The notes: generated by a model not told the origin, from the letters alone. A DNA stretch of 64,000 bases from Datnioides undecimradiatus (GCA_008933995.1 WARS01000033.1:1304501-1368500); one strand, 5' to 3'; positions 1 to 61,300 are shown, counted from the stretch's first letter. Numbers and translations: made by a program.

Positions 1-3000
1 TTTTTGACTCATTTTACTTTTGCTCTTGTTGCGATATGAGTGTCAATGATTTGATCTCAAAAGCAAAACGAGAAGAAGATGCAGGCGGACATGTTTGCTG
101 CTTGTGGTGAGGTTCCTATAGCTAAGTAAGGCCTCCGAATGTCTTCAGGGCAACTGACTCTTGGAAAACAAAGTGGTGTTGTCCCGTAATTGTTACTCGT
201 GGGTTGAGCAGTTGAGCAAAAGTTGCATAGTCTTGCTTCAGGCGGACCGGTACACAATGAGGCCAGTTTTGTCCAGTAGTTTTAAACAAGAAGTCCAGAT
301 ATCATCGATTTGAAAATGACTTGTGTCTTGGAATGAAGTCTTAAAGCTTTTTCATGACGCTCAGATGTTCCTGTTTAACACCATACTCCAGGCTGGCACA
401 TTAAAATGTGGTAGGTGCGGCTCCTTTAAGAGGATAGAAATTTCGTTGATTCTGGAGAAGTCAGTGCAACCTGAAGGTTTTGGGTTGCAGCTTTGACAAA
501 TTCGTCTGCATTCCTTTCATGTCACACAAACCTTAGTGTTAAAGACCTGTCTGGAATTTATTTTGTGACCCTGTTTGAACCTGAAAGTTCATGATACCTT
601 GTAAATTATGGCAGCTTGATTAACCTTCAAGCGTCAGTCTTCCCCCAAACCAAGTGGATCAATGACCCAACATGATTTGCAAGATGTCTATATAATTAAA
701 TCAATCTGCTCTACAGCCACTTCTTGCCATTTTGGTTGTTGTTATGGCACAACAATATTTTCCATGAATCACAAAAGTGTTGGCTAATCTGTACACTCGT
801 ATTATCCGAAGGCTCAGTTCTTTCCCGCCACAGGGGCCTCGTTGCTTGGCTCTTTGGTGACGTGATAGCGGTCTGCTTTATTCCCATCACCATTTGACAC
901 ATACAAGGACATAACTCAAGCTAAGTAAATTTGAGGCCGGCCAATTGCCACAAACCACCAATCTCTCCGTGTAGCACGGAAGCAACCATACAGATCCTGT
1001 TCTAAAAGACAGGTCCATTACTCAGTTCTCCAACCATCCTAATCGGATGTTAACGCTTCACTCCAACATCTCCCACTGATCAAGGGCAGGACTCACACGC
1101 AGTGGTAAGAGCAGGAGAAAGTTCCCACTTCTTTGCCGTGTCCTCTGGCTGTTCCCTTCTGGGTAATCACCTTGGCCAAGCAGCGCAGTAATTACTGAAG
1201 TTGCCTAATGCACACTTTCCATTATTCATTTTCATTAACTTCGGGTCTACACTTGATGACCCCATACCATTATATGTAAATATGTATTTTTAACTTGTAT
1301 GAATAGCTTCACCCTCCTCCTCATTCACCCAGCCCAATTTTTGCTCGGCGTTCTGTACGTGCATTTCCTCATTCATCGCTGGATTAAGTCAGTGTGACCA
1401 ATAGTCACTGTGATTTCCTTTTTTCAAGCCTTATCCAGACCAGGAGTGAATTGTAATTGAAAATGAATTTGCACTGCCTGAACAAATAGCTTGATTGACA
1501 GATTTTTTTAAATAGGGGTTTGTAAAGCTACCATATCGTAGGCCTTAGCAAAACAGTGAGATGGATCTCTGGCACACAGAGATTAAGAATGTGTCTATGA
1601 GGATTTGAGAGGAAATGAGATGAAGATGTAATGTGGGGACATGAAAAGCCAAATCCGAGCTGAATAAAGATGAGGGAAGAAGTTCCGAAAACATAGCACC
1701 AAATACATTGTTTCCCGTGTGGCATGTGTTGAGAGGGGGCGGGAGGAGGAAATGCTTTTGTTTATTGAATGTTTGTCCATGCCATTCATATGCAAAGTTG
1801 TTGGAAAATGAGATACATGCGGACGACCGTGGGGAGGCATTTCCTCCAGAGGCGAGACACAGGCTGGAGTTGGTGACAGGTCGGGGAGTGGGCATCAATC
1901 ACGCAACAGCTGTGAGCTAGAGGCTCAAAAGGGCAGTGAGAGCAGTCACCTCCTCCTCCCAGCACCCACAACCCCCCTTAAAAATGTGCCACCTCAACAA
2001 GCTGACGTCCGTCTGAGGGTTCATCCTGCCTGGAGTTGCTAGGGCATGGAGAATGTGGGGCCTAGTGTTGTCGCAGATATTATAGCCAGATTTCAGATCA
2101 AAACTGAACCACTACAACTTTTTGTTCACTGACAAATTGAAGGAAGTCAGGTCTTATTCTCTCTTTATGGGGTTCGGATAATTTGGCTTAGCTGTCACCA
2201 TGTTTACAACCTAACCTAATAGTGTGACTCCTGGAGTATCTTCCTCTGTCGGACCTTGTTGGAGCGATGTCTCCATGTTCCCAGATTTTGGCAATTATCC
2301 ATTTCAGTCGGTGTTGGATGGACAAACATGGATGCCCTGTGGCAAGAATAAGCTGTTAGCCCTAATTTGTAGTTCCATTTGGATTGAAAGCAACTTACTT
2401 CACAAATATCTCTTACAAAAGCATTTTATCGAGTATCAGTTTTATCAGTTTTTTAAGATGAACATGGATTCATGATCAATTCATTTTCCCGTTATGCATT
2501 AGGAAACTTTGGGCATCCCAGGGTTTTGTGATCTCAGTTGGTGACGCAACCATCCATTTTACAGTAAACACTCGTTTATACAATGTTTTTATAATCCTTA
2601 GAAATTTTAAAATTAAAATCTATGTCTAAGATTTATGCTAGGAAAGCAAACAAAATATAACCTAAGCTGAGCCTGAAGGGCACGATGTTGTTTCCTTGGA
2701 TGCAATAATTGAAAAAGATGCCAATCAAAACATAAAGCTTCTATGTTCTCGTGCTGGTCATGCACATGTAAATAAACATGTAAATTTCTGCATGTTTTTT
2801 TTTTTTGTTGTCCAGGCTGTAATTAGATGCCGTCTTGCAAATAGGGAATGCAACCAATTCACTCCAAAGGTTCACTACTGCAAAACGGAATGTCAAATAG
2901 TTGCAGAGAGAAATCATGTTACATATGTCATACAGTGGCTTCAGCCGTTGTTCTAAGAGTGATTGATCCACGGACAGGACAGGACAGGACACAGCAAATA

Positions 3001-3605
3001 TTGAATTCAGTGGGAGACCCTTCTGCTAAAAAGTCTTCTTCGAGCTCTTCTCCTCTTCTGCGTGGCTTCCCTCATACAGGTTCTGCTGCAGCCACATCAT
3101 TAGAGGCTGGGTCAGAGGGTCACAACACACATTTGTCGAGTGAGGATTACCTCATGGGTGATTTGAATACCACTCACCCCTGCCGCCCCTCTCCCCACAG
3201 CTCCCCAATTAGAGCACAGCTAGCTAATAGGCTATGGAGGGTTAAGGCAGCCCCGAGCACCTCTCAAGGCCGATAAGCGCTGGATTCTTCTCTCCTAAGC
3301 TTGGATTTACTCAGGTCTCACAACTCTGCACAGAGTGGAGATGGGCTTTGAAACATGACCTAAAAATGCTCAGCTGCTATGCTATGTTTTCTATATGGCA
3401 GATTATCAGATGCAGTGGAGACCTCTGTGCAGCTGAAGGCTGTTTTCTCACCACTTTAACACATGGGAGTTTTTTGTTTATTCCACAAAATCACAGGTTC
3501 TGCTCTAAAATCTGTTCCATGTTAGCATGCAAATGAGGCAGCAGGAAACATAAACTGTGCATGCACATATTCCATATTTATGCACGACAACAACACTACC
3601 CTCAG

Positions 3606-3638
<33 letters not shown>

Positions 3639-6600
3639 TAGCTCACACAGACATACACGCTTACCCATGCTTGGTCACAGTGGCAGCGTTGGAGGGAAGC
3701 TAGCAAGTGATTGAGACATTTCAGGCTGTGGGGGCTCTGGCAGGCTAATCCGTGAAATGAAACTTGACTGGGAGGAGGGGTGAGAGGAGAGAACACGAAA
3801 AGATAAGACAGAGTGGGGGAGTGAGGGACAGAAAAAAAAGAGTAAAAAGAAGAGGGAGAGCGACAAGCCCTTGAGCTATAAGGATGAGCAGGCAGACAGC
3901 GGAGGGCTCAGGATGTGGCGCAAATCTGTGCTGTAGGTGAAGTGGGGGCAGAGGAGTTTCATATTCCTTAGTCCAGACAGAGCATATTCAGTGAAACAAA
4001 GTGACGCCAAGGCAGAAGAAGAGAAGAAAGAGAGGAGTTTCAGTGTGCCTCAAATAAACTGGGTCATTTTGTGTCACCACGTCTGAAGGGAAAAGTGTGT
4101 ATACCTCTTATAAGTGGCCACACTGGAGACTTCTCCCGCTGCCTTTGTCTCTGTCCGAAAACTTGGTGCGCTTTGCACGTCTTTGTAGTCATGATGCAAC
4201 AAATCGCACGCTCTCAAACGGTCCTCTCTCAAATGCATTCATAGCGTTGCACATGTGGCGTTGTGCGTACATACTACGAAAAGTGACAAAGAGAGCTTAA
4301 GAGAAGTTCAAACGCTGCCGACTCTCACAGCTCCGCGCGCAAAGGATTTGCTGATGTACAAAACTCGTCGAAACCAGCCCTAATTCTGCCACCAGGAAGG
4401 GAGTTTCACACTGTCATCACTGGTACTCGAGTATTTGAGTCGTGCTGAGGCGTCTGGAGAAAAACAGACCAACCTTGCACAGTAACGTGCATCTGAAAAA
4501 TAGGACAAAAGACAAAGGTCACACAGATCTAGGGTCAGTCTAATCTAATTTCCTTTTGGCCTCTTGTTGCCAAGAAATCACCGCTTTGATCTGTGGCACC
4601 TGAGACCTAAATGAGAGTGGCACGAGCAAAATGAGATGTTATCAAGGCTCGCCGTGGCCATGGAAATGCTAGAATAAAAGATCCCAGGGGTTCAGGCTGG
4701 GAGGTGGGGAGGTGCGTGTGCGCTCGCATGTGCGTGGGTGCCTTAGTGCGTATGTGCCGAGGCGCACCTTCCCTTTGTCCGCATCGAAGATTGAGAGTGC
4801 GGGTCGAGTGTCAATGCCAAGGCTGAAGTCGAGTGGCGGTATCAGCAGTCACTCGTCTGCACTTCACCTGCCACAGGTGGCTCTTTCATCTTCCCAGTCC
4901 ACTGTGTGTCTCTTATCTTACCCAATAATCATGAATATGGATGTCTCCGTTGAGCCCTCGGTTCTAATGGGTAGAACAGGGAAAAACAACTAAGTGCTGT
5001 ATTAATGAGCCTGAATATCGTGATAGGAGTTTTGGCTCTATGCATATGCATGACCTATTTTGTTAGTTAATGTGACAAATTTAATGAGACGAGAGGTCCC
5101 TCCCTGAGATTCCCTCAAAGAATATTTCCTGAGAAAACAGCTTAAATCTCAGAGAGAACAAAATGAAGACGTTCTTAAAACATTCATAAACAAAGAATAC
5201 CAGTCATATAATCTTTACTGCGTTAGGGGGGAGTTTATTTATATCAACATCTGGGCCATAAAAGCCAACAGCCTGGAATTTGAAAGATGAAAGCAGCAAT
5301 TTGTTATTCATTGTTTTACGAGATGAGCTAATCTCTTTGCCATTACGTGAACATTTACTGGCAAATGGTCTGTGGTCCTGTGCACTTTTGACGACATGGA
5401 GCTAGTTGTTATTGTATGTCAAGGGAAATTATATATGGCAGTTACAGGGTGATGATAATCCAGGTTTAAACCTTGCTCATAAATTCTGAGGGTGAGTCAG
5501 TCTTTGAGTCTTCTTTTGGAAGACATTAACTTTAAGTGTCCCGCTGTCTACATGATATACCTTTGCATGGAAACCCAGTAAAGCCACTGTCTCCAGCTGC
5601 TGGAGGTGTATATCTATGGAAGCAGGAAAACTTCAGGAGTGGCTGTCCGTGGCTCCTTCTGAGCGTTTATCTGAGCATGTAACCAGGTCTCAATCATTTC
5701 CATAGCAGCTGCGGATTTTATGCTGTCAACAATCGCTGTGTAAACAAAGCCCTCGGTCTGGGTGAATCACCAGCCATGTTTGCATGCAAGAGTACACTGT
5801 AAAAGGTTGTTTCAAAATTGAAATATGACAAAGCTGGCTAACACTGCGCTAATCATTGCTAATTACTAATTACTTATTGCTAATCATCACTTGCTGATGA
5901 ACACAGTGGAGCACTTTGCAGCCAAATAGCCACATAGTACTTGCAGGAGAGTGGAGGCTAAAACAGTAAATCCTGGATTTCCTTCATCGGGTCGCAGAAA
6001 ACACAAACTAAAATTAATTTGAATTAAATGTCATATTTGTGCTGTGTCTACTAAATGTGCACATATGCAGCAGTTTGTTAACTCGATCACTAAAGCAACT
6101 TTTTGCCCCTGTTTCCTGGAGCCCCTGTGAGAGTTTTGCCCCTAAGCAGCAAAAAGACAATTTAAAACCAGCTTTGAAATCCCATGTGAGCTGAACTATT
6201 ACCGTTAGGCACTTTCAAGTTGCTACCCGGCCAAATCATTACAACTTTTGCTGCGCTGCTAGCAGCTTAATTAAGCCAGCATAAGTGCTAATGCATAATT
6301 ATGGGATATATTGCTGGAATGCTTTGACACATGAAATAAAATCACAAGGAACAAAAGAACAAAGACAACCCTATGAGATATTTCAAGTCAGCTACAATGC
6401 ACGCTCAGACGCTAACAAGTTAGCAATTGTTTGGATCATTTGGATATGGAGTCCACTCATTGTCTTTGGTAATCCATGATTTTGATTTAATGCATTGGGG
6501 GGTGGGGGGTGAGGGGAAATGGAAGTGGGTGGGAGTGCTGTTTCAACAATGACGATTTATTACATCAGTGACATAAAGAGTGTCGCATGAACTCTGGCTA

Positions 6601-6915
6601 TGAAATGAGTCTCCCTTTGGAATTCTGGGCCTTACTCCTTGATTTCACACCCTCCTAACACTGACCTTGGTGCCTGCCAGAGCTGACTTCCTTTCAGTGT
6701 ACCTGTACTTTTTTTTCTTTTTTTTTGGATCTGAGTCTTATTATAATTGAGTGTGAGTGTTTGGCTCTAGGGCTGGAGCTGGCATGTCCTATAGTGTGTT
6801 TTTTTTTCTCAGAGAACAGTGAAAGCACAGATCCAGTCAATACACACTCTTGGCTGTCACTTTCCTTGGCACCCAGTTATTTAATTCTGGCTTCCTCCAT
6901 GTCCACCTCTGACAG
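1..6915 (+). other. epha7: 3' part of the epha7 intron upstream of the FN3-1 exon
   Basis: No coding exon is visible here. The signal peptide, ephrin-binding domain and cysteine-rich/EGF-like exons expected before the first FN3 repeat were looked for and not found, so the stretch is taken as intron. It holds a CA microsatellite near 3606, a purine-rich tract around 3770-3870 and, at its end, pyrimidine tracts leading to the acceptor cag|GA at 6913-6915. The open frames of 60-140 codons on both strands have no recognisable domain and look like chance frames. Confidence 0.75.
3606..3634. repeat. (AC)n microsatellite
   Basis: An uninterrupted AC dinucleotide run of about 14 units lies in the upstream intron. 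It is followed by a looser CA-rich stretch (acacagacata, cacacagacat). Confidence 0.95.
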
Positions 6916-53881
<46,966 letters not shown>

Positions 53882-56800
53882 CGGACTGCGACGGGCCGCA
53901 TCAGACGGGGCGAAAAACAAAAACAGAACTTATCTTGAGCAGTGCCTGGGACGTAACCGGGATAAGCGTCAAAGTTAACGGACATCTGTTATGTCTGACT
54001 CTTCCGGCTGTGTCTGGAGTGAAATCATTCCTTTGTTCCTCTGTGAAGGATTGTGGTCCGCCTCTTCAAAGGGCACTAATGAGAGGAAAAGGGCAAAAAA
54101 CAGCAACAAAAAAAAGAAACTACCTGGATGAGACGACTTCCTTTTTTTTTTTTGTTGGGTTCCTTTAGCGGCGCTAACAAACTCAACCACATATCAAATG
54201 GCGCATAGGAAAGGAGTTTGACGCTTAGGTTTCTTTAACTTAATGAATGATTTAAGTGCACACCACGGCTATGGATTTCCTTTACAAAGGACGAAAAACA
54301 CCTTGTCTACTCGCTGTGGTTTTACCGTTCCTTTTTCTATTTTGTTCACTTGCTTTCCGTCTGCCGCAGTGACATGTTGCGGCCCAGACAGCAGGTTTTT
54401 TTTTTTCTCCTCTTCTATTGGGACTTGACAACAGGGTAAACTCTTTTATCCAAACACAGAGGGCACTTTTTAGGTGCAGATTCAAAGGTACTTTTTTTTT
54501 GTGCTGACACATGCTGGACTGTTTGAACTGTTTGCAGTGACTCATGTTTTCCTTCATGTGCTGTTGAAGTGAAAATGGTATCCTCACGTGCTTGTTTGCA
54601 GCCTACAGGAGTGGGTGTTTGATGTGGTTTCAACCTTTCAAATGTTTTTATTAAGGATCTTTCTGAAGAGCGCAACACTGAGGAGACGCAGGAGGCGAAT
54701 TGTTCTTTGAATCACCAGACTTTTATATCAGAGTAGCAATATCCTTTGTCTTGTGTTCACTACGGGAAAAGTAGAACAGTTACTTGGTTTCTGAGTAGAA
54801 CGTTGCGGCGCTGTTGAGAGATTGTATTTAAATGGAAGCCACCGCAAATCGTTTTGCCATCATTTTGCCTAAAATGTTGCACACGGCGTCTGTTTTGGTG
54901 CATTGCTCAGCTGCAAAAACAGTTTTTAAGGGTGGATTCAAGAAAGGTGTAGACGTAATACTGCCTTAAAATGTGTTTAAGTATTGCCACTATTTTAGGC
55001 ACTTCAATGGCAATGCTTTATGCGGTTCATTTAGAGCGTGGACAAGCTCCCTAGTTTTGTTTTTTTTTTTTGGTTTGTTTTTCTTGTAGCGTGATGTCTT
55101 TTTATCTGGAACTTGAACCGGGGAGATCAAATGCACGGACACGGTTTAAAGCCACGAGTGACACAGTCAGTGAAACAGAGATGGACTTAACAGAGCAATA
55201 ATTACCAGGTAGAAATGGTCCTCACCTGAGATTTTTAAGGTGCTAGGTTTTATCGCATGTGCTTGCTGTGCTGAGACAAACCCTTTGGAAAGATTCAGTC
55301 ATCGCCAGGAAGGAAAGGAATGTACCTCTTTGACCTAAAAACGGTTTGGAAAGTGCTCGGAAAACTGCCGTGCCAAGTCATCAAATGAAATAATCATGTC
55401 GCATTTTGCCACTATAATATGCTAAACGTTTGATGGAAATCTAACATGGCATGGAGATGTTGAATTCGGCGGCTGCAGAGATGAAAGAGGCCCCCGTTTC
55501 AAAACACTACAAAGGTGCCAATTAGTCATGCTGACATCATCTTCCGACGCCGACACGCCGCCCAGAAATCAAAAAGCCCCTTTAGGGTTTGGGTCTGAAA
55601 ACGCAGGACCAAACGATGGAGTCAGACGCAGATCGTGCTGTTAAATCCCACCATCCCAGCTCTGTAGGCAGCCATGCAGCTCCCTTGTTTATTCATGCGT
55701 CTCCACCGCTCATCCCTCATAGGCGTAGATGTGACGGAACATGCATTAAAGTGTCTCTTAAGATTGCTCCTCTTTTCTTCTGTACAGCTTTGTGTGGAGA
55801 ACAGAGACGAGGGGGCTTTGCAGAAGATGTGCTAAAAGCCAATCAACCTATTCTGTGCCATCTGTCTCCACCTCGAATGCAAAAAAAAAACGAGAAAGTT
55901 TCCATGTCGAGTATGTTTTAGAGCAGTATTCTTTGATAAGAAAATGCAGTTATTCAGCTGTCATATGAAGAGGAGTGGTGTTCACAAAAGAAAACCATTA
56001 GAACTTCTTCTTTTGCTGCTGAACCTGAGAGATAAATCTATAATTTCAAAGCTGCACATCTCTTTCAACTTTTCATCTCCAATGCATAGAAAAAAAGCAT
56101 AACCATGTCTGGACTCAACCTTGAGCTCGCTGACAGGCAGTAAAACTGTCTTTATTCTGTCCATTGTCTCTGCATCCACGTTAAGCCAGCTACATTTGAG
56201 GAAATGTCTTTTCTTCTCTGCCTTGGCTCTCTGTCCAGACTAAGCTGGTGCTTTTTGAAAAAGGTCTCTGGGGTGGATAAATCCAAAAGGCAAGGGAAAA
56301 CAAGGAAGATGTAAGCCTGACTTGACCCTTTGGCTGCATGCGACAGTCTGTTACCTCTAAAGGAGGAGCCACAGTACAGTCCTGCAACAGATGTGGACGT
56401 GTCTGCACGCGTTCTTCTGCACAGTTTTGGCTGCACACAGACAGTTCGTTGCAGACCTCATTGGTTCACAGATGTGGAAAGAGTAATATGGGCATAATCT
56501 GGCTCATCACACAGCACAGGTTGCTAACATTCATCTTTATTTGTATTTATTTTGCTTGACAATGTTGCAATCAACTAACAAGTATTTCCATGACCAGTTA
56601 TTATTATTATTGTTTTCTCTGTGAGGCGGCTGGTCTGTAAAATGTCCATCACATCCCTAGCTTTGTTCAGCGAACCATCCAAACTCCAGATCAATCTAAT
56701 GACCTATCATACAGGACAAGAGAAACCAGTTAATGTCCATGTCTGAAAAGAAGAAAGCAACTTAAACATTTAGTTTGTTCAAAATTTTAAATTTTTTGTC

Positions 56801-57991
56801 AATTTCATTGGCCCAGTTGAGAATGAATGTCTGCCAGATAACATCGATGAGCTGCAATCAGCATCATATCTTGTGCTTTTTCAGTTCTCTGGCAAGAGAG
56901 ATAGAAAAACAGTAAATGTGGACGACTACCTGTTGACCGTCCAAACGATCGCAGAGGCAATGAGGTTTCACTAATCGAGACGCAGACCAATCAGAAGAAG
57001 ACAAAACGTAGCCTTCGTCCTGCTTCTTAATGAGGGCAGAGAGCTCAACAAAAAGCACCTGACGAAGCCAGTGTGGATCCAGCTTAGTGTGGATGTATAC
57101 GTTCTCACTGTGGGACTCACCTTTGTCAGGAGACACCAGGAATTATCCCCGACCGGCTCCGAGCCCCCGTGTCACACACACCCTCCTTTTATCCATACAG
57201 CAGAGCTCAGCAATTGGGCCTTGGCCAGACCTTTGAATTGAATACCGGCATAAAGTCATTCAGTCAGCACAAAACTCCCCAGTTCACAGGCAGCACTCTC
57301 TCACACCCCCCACCTCCCTGCTCTGATTTTAAAACCGGGCCCCTGGAGGCCTCTCACACCCCAGAGTAGAATGCCTCTGTCCCCTTTTTTTCCTGTGCTG
57401 GGGAAACAGCAGTTTGAGCCAAATTGAGATTAAGGCCAGGATACAATCGATTCAATGTCCAAATCACCTGTAACCTTCAGCTACAGAAGTCACTTTACTG
57501 TCTGTTTCAGCTCGTTTCAGTCACATTTTTAAACTTCAGGTTGCTCAACTCTGGACAAAAAAACAAAAAAACAAACAAAAAAAAAGTTTTGTTGTGACTC
57601 TATTTCAGGCAAAAACACAAAAAGACTAAAAAACGTTAAAAAGTAAAACAAGAACAAAAAAACCCAAGTGAAAGCAGAAGTGTAGAGGGCTGGGAGGAAT
57701 CAGGAATAGCAGATAGAAGTTATTTTTCAAATCTTGTGGTTCAGCAGTTGGAAATTAGTTTCACCGCTTTGGCGAGGTGGTGGATAGTTCCAAAGAGTGC
57801 AGCACTGTTGATTGTGTCAGAAGGAGCCAAGATTTGAGGGAATCTTTGTATATGTTCTAATTGTAAAACTTGTACATTTTATTTATATTGTTTTTTACAC
57901 ATATTACTCAGTAGAGAGCTCTGAATACATTGAAAATGCACTATATTTTTCTATCTTGCAGATGAATTATTGTCACCCACAAGATTTCAGT

Positions 57992-57999
57992 TGTACATA
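57992..57999 (+). promoter_or_regulatory. epha7: Pumilio-type element TGTACATA
   Basis: A perfect UGUANAUA match in the presumed distal 3' UTR, about 300 bases before the predicted end. A second copy is at 58257-58264. PUF proteins binding such sites usually repress or localise mRNAs. Confidence 0.4.
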
Positions 58000-58256
58000 T
58001 TTTTTTTTTCCATTTAGGACCAAAGACAGCTGATAGGATTTCCATCTTTACTTTGACGTTGTTTTGATTTTGCCTTTCAGTTTGTTGTACAGTGATACAA
58101 ATTGTCAATTTATTATTTATTTTTCTGTGATGAAAGTATTGAGAATATTCACTGGTCAAAAGTATTTTCCCCAACCACAGAACTGTAAGATCATTTAATT
58201 AGACAATTTCTTGTTACATAGACAATTCTTTTTGCTTTGTAACCTTTGTAATAGAC

Positions 58257-58264
58257 TGTACATA
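58257..58264 (+). promoter_or_regulatory. epha7: Pumilio-type element TGTACATA, second copy
   Basis: The second perfect UGUANAUA match, only 11 bases before the AATATA hexamer, so it would sit at the extreme 3' end of the mRNA. Confidence 0.4.
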
Positions 58265-58274
58265 TATTTTTGGA

Positions 58275-58300
58275 AATATAATACAATCTCTATAGAAGCT
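58275..58300 (+). terminator. epha7: Candidate epha7 poly(A) signal and cleavage region
   Basis: Overlapping variant hexamers AATATA (58275-58280) and AATACA (58280-58285) are followed by a GT/T-rich stretch (tttgctgtgtttttatc, near 58311-58327). No canonical AATAAA was noticed in the 4.4 kb after the stop codon, so this is the best end by elimination. Confidence 0.5.
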
Positions 58301-61300
58301 CTGGGCGTCCTTTGCTGTGTTTTTATCAGCTGTTTACATTTATAATCTTCAGATCACAGGTCCATGCATGTTTTGGCGATACATATTCAACTACACGTTT
58401 CTTAGTCAGGTTTTAACCCATAAAACCTCAAATGGTCCTTGAGTCTATTGCCCTAATGCATGCTGGGAGGCTCTGATCTTTGAACATGTATAAGTGCAAT
58501 CATTTATTTGTAGATTGTTTTATGGATATGTACTCGTGTTGCCTATGTTTCAAAATAAGAGCGCACTGTTATTAAAATAACCTTATCCAACACGAACAAA
58601 TCAGTTATATACAGTACATGCTTTAAAAAAAGAGAGAAACTAGGCGAAGAGGACCCCGATAAATCATGTACAGTAGCACACTGAATTATTTTGATCATCA
58701 CTTATGAAATGATTATGTGACTTGATCCCTTATTCCTCTTGATCCCAATTAATGACTTATGTATTATAAAGTTTTCATGAATTATTTCTTAACTAGTATT
58801 AAAGTCAGTAATATAAGGGTTTATATTGACTTTAAAAATGTTACCAGTTTAAGGAATACATTCAAACACTGAACTTGTTTAGATATGTTTTTTTCTTTTT
58901 AGATAAAACCAACATATTAAATACGCCCTGAAGAAAATATTAGCAATGAGAAAAACACACACCTTAACTAACACCACATAAGTGTTGCCTTTACGTGGGC
59001 TACAAGCTCTGAAGACATAGAAATCCACTGCATTACTTATTTTAAAAAATTCTTTCCTTTCACTTTATTTACACATGTCAACTGCAGCGTTTTTAAAGTA
59101 AGGGAGGAATCAGGGGGTGACACAGAAACAATGGTTAAAGGAGCCCTTTGTCATTTTTTACCACTAGTAGCGCTGTGGAGCAATGTTGTTCTAAATGTAC
59201 CCCAGCATTCTTTGTATCATGCCTCTAATTTCACATTATACCACTTACTGACAGTGGCATCTCAAAAAAGTAGCAATTCAACAAAGGAAAGAAGATTTAA
59301 TTTCACCTTATTATTTTGAAATTAAGGCACTGAGGCATTTAACAAATTATTAGATGTTGAGAGACCTGAGGCATTTCAGTGTGTAACACTGGGAAGTTTG
59401 TTTGAAAAGAAAGAAAGAAAACTCTACATCATAGCTTTCAGGTACTGTGAGGGTTAGGCAGCTTGGTTGCTTGGTTAATATCAGGGGAAGATAGTGGTTA
59501 CAAATGTTATGCAGGTGTGTGATGGGATATGCATTCTGATCTCCTATCTGAAAGTCTGATACACACCCATACACGCCCATTGGCAAAACCAAACTCCACA
59601 CCATACTTTCTGCCTTACCACATAAAGGCTGTGCCACGCCACTTCCTACGCTGGCACGGAGCATTGGCCCTGGATGTAAATCATGAGGTGCAGAATCATC
59701 CAAATTGAGCATAATTACTAGGGATACTGGGCCGGCTACTGGGAAGAGAAGACAGGCCTGCAGGGAGAGAGCAGAAAGAGCAGGCATGGATCAACATGAA
59801 TTTCCTCTCCAAATTATTCATTAAACCAAAAACTATAAACACTTACTCAGCGTTTTTGTGCTGTGAAGTTTATTTCATAGCATCAACGTTTTGTCAGCGT
59901 CACAGAAAAAAGGTATTGCACAAACATACCCCTATCCAGTTACAGTTACTGTGTGTGTATGTGCTTGGAAAGAGCATGTGGACTTGCCTGTTTGTACATT
60001 CATACACTATAAGACAGCCAGAACTGTCCAAACAGTCCTCCAAACTTTCCAGTTTTGTACTTTAATCTGCCAGAAATTCCAATACTTTGAAGGAGATTGA
60101 ATGGATTTCGCCTGATCGCATCTTTCAGTGGTTTTAGTATTTATTCTGGTAAGTCCAGTAGTGGCTCAACATGCTGTCACCAAGCAGGCTGCAAGGCTGT
60201 CTCTGCGAAACGCCAGTTTGGTTTTCACATGAATTTGGCTTCGCTCTATGTGTTTCTCTGTGGCTACTCATCGTCTCCCAGTAACGTAAGCTACACAGTC
60301 TGATCCTGCTTAAATGGCTGGATCGCGGTCTGCAGTATGAGTTTGAACGTGTAGGAGGAAAGATGGATACTTATCTTCATAGTCAGTAGTTAAATAAGGT
60401 GCACTTAATCTGTGACCAAACATGACTCACTTTGTAACCACTGTGCTTTATATTTAGTTCTTACTGTCAAAGAAAACTGACATGGGATAGTCAAACTGCA
60501 GCTAGGGAGACTAAAACCTGGTTCAGTTCAGTTAAATTACCAATGACATTTAAATCACCAACAGCAATGTCTCTTTCCAGGAACAGGCTGGATGATCTTT
60601 TAACTGTCTTCAAGGAGAATATCTCTTTGGTAGAAGGTAGCTCCGATTTGGCACCACAGCTTAGAGAAGAAGGTGAACTACAGGAGGATTGTTAATCAGT
60701 CAACACAATGTTAATCAGTCAGATACACAAACTGAGGTTCGTGTGAGGGTATGGCAGCAAACAGGATTACTCAGTTTGTCTTCTTCTCCTTCTTCTTCTT
60801 CTTCTTCTTATCCACAGTGGCTGTGAGCGCTGGACAACGCTCCTCCTTTCACACTACACAAAGGTTGTGCTGCAGTATTCGGTAAATGATCCCCCATGTC
60901 TTTACCTAAACCGTTTTCCTTGACCTTAATGGGAAGTCAAAGAAGAGACGTGAAAAGTTGTGGAGGAGAAACCATAAGTCCTGGGAGAATCCTGCAGCAT
61001 TCCCTGTGTGCCCCAAGGAATTGTGGGTGGGGCCTCAGTTCCTCAGTTACCTCAGTTCCTTTCGGAATGATACTACAAGAATCACTGAAGCATCCTGATG
61101 GTCGCAGAGAATTCCCCTCGTGTTGTCATCACAATCACCTACGTTCTTCCAGCATTAAAGACTAGATGGGGGTTAGACAAGCTGACCAGCCACAACTCTC
61201 ATGGTCATCAGGTCGTATCCATGCAGGCACTGCAGCTATTTGTCTCTGCAGCCATTGTGGGTATGATATAATCCCTTATAACAAATAATAAAGCCTCAGT

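Larger units (their letters stand above)
53882..58300 (+). other. epha7: Probable epha7 3' UTR
   Basis: No splice or coding signal follows the stop codon, and the first good poly(A) signal pair is near 58275. Many T-runs (for example 54141, 54401, 55065) could bind ELAV-type proteins. ATTAAA at 55744 is a possible earlier poly(A) signal. Minus-strand frames at 55982-56179, 56152-56436 and 56864-57136 are unusually long for UTR but match nothing I recognise. An A-rich patch lies at 57558-57660. The UTR could be shorter than drawn, with later sequence being flank or a repeat insertion. Confidence 0.55.

Noticed and set aside
2848-3276. 142-codon plus-strand open frame in the upstream intron
   Set aside because: Low-complexity Ser/His/Pro-rich translation, no domain, no splice context.
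6811-6915. Strong acceptor (tttttttttctcag) at 6811-6812 before the FN3-1 exon
   Set aside because: Using it would add 103 bases, which breaks the reading frame into FN3-1; the acceptor at 6914-6915 gives the exact family exon boundary.
59350-59787. 145-codon minus-strand open frame downstream of epha7
   Set aside because: No recognisable domain, promoter or splice structure.
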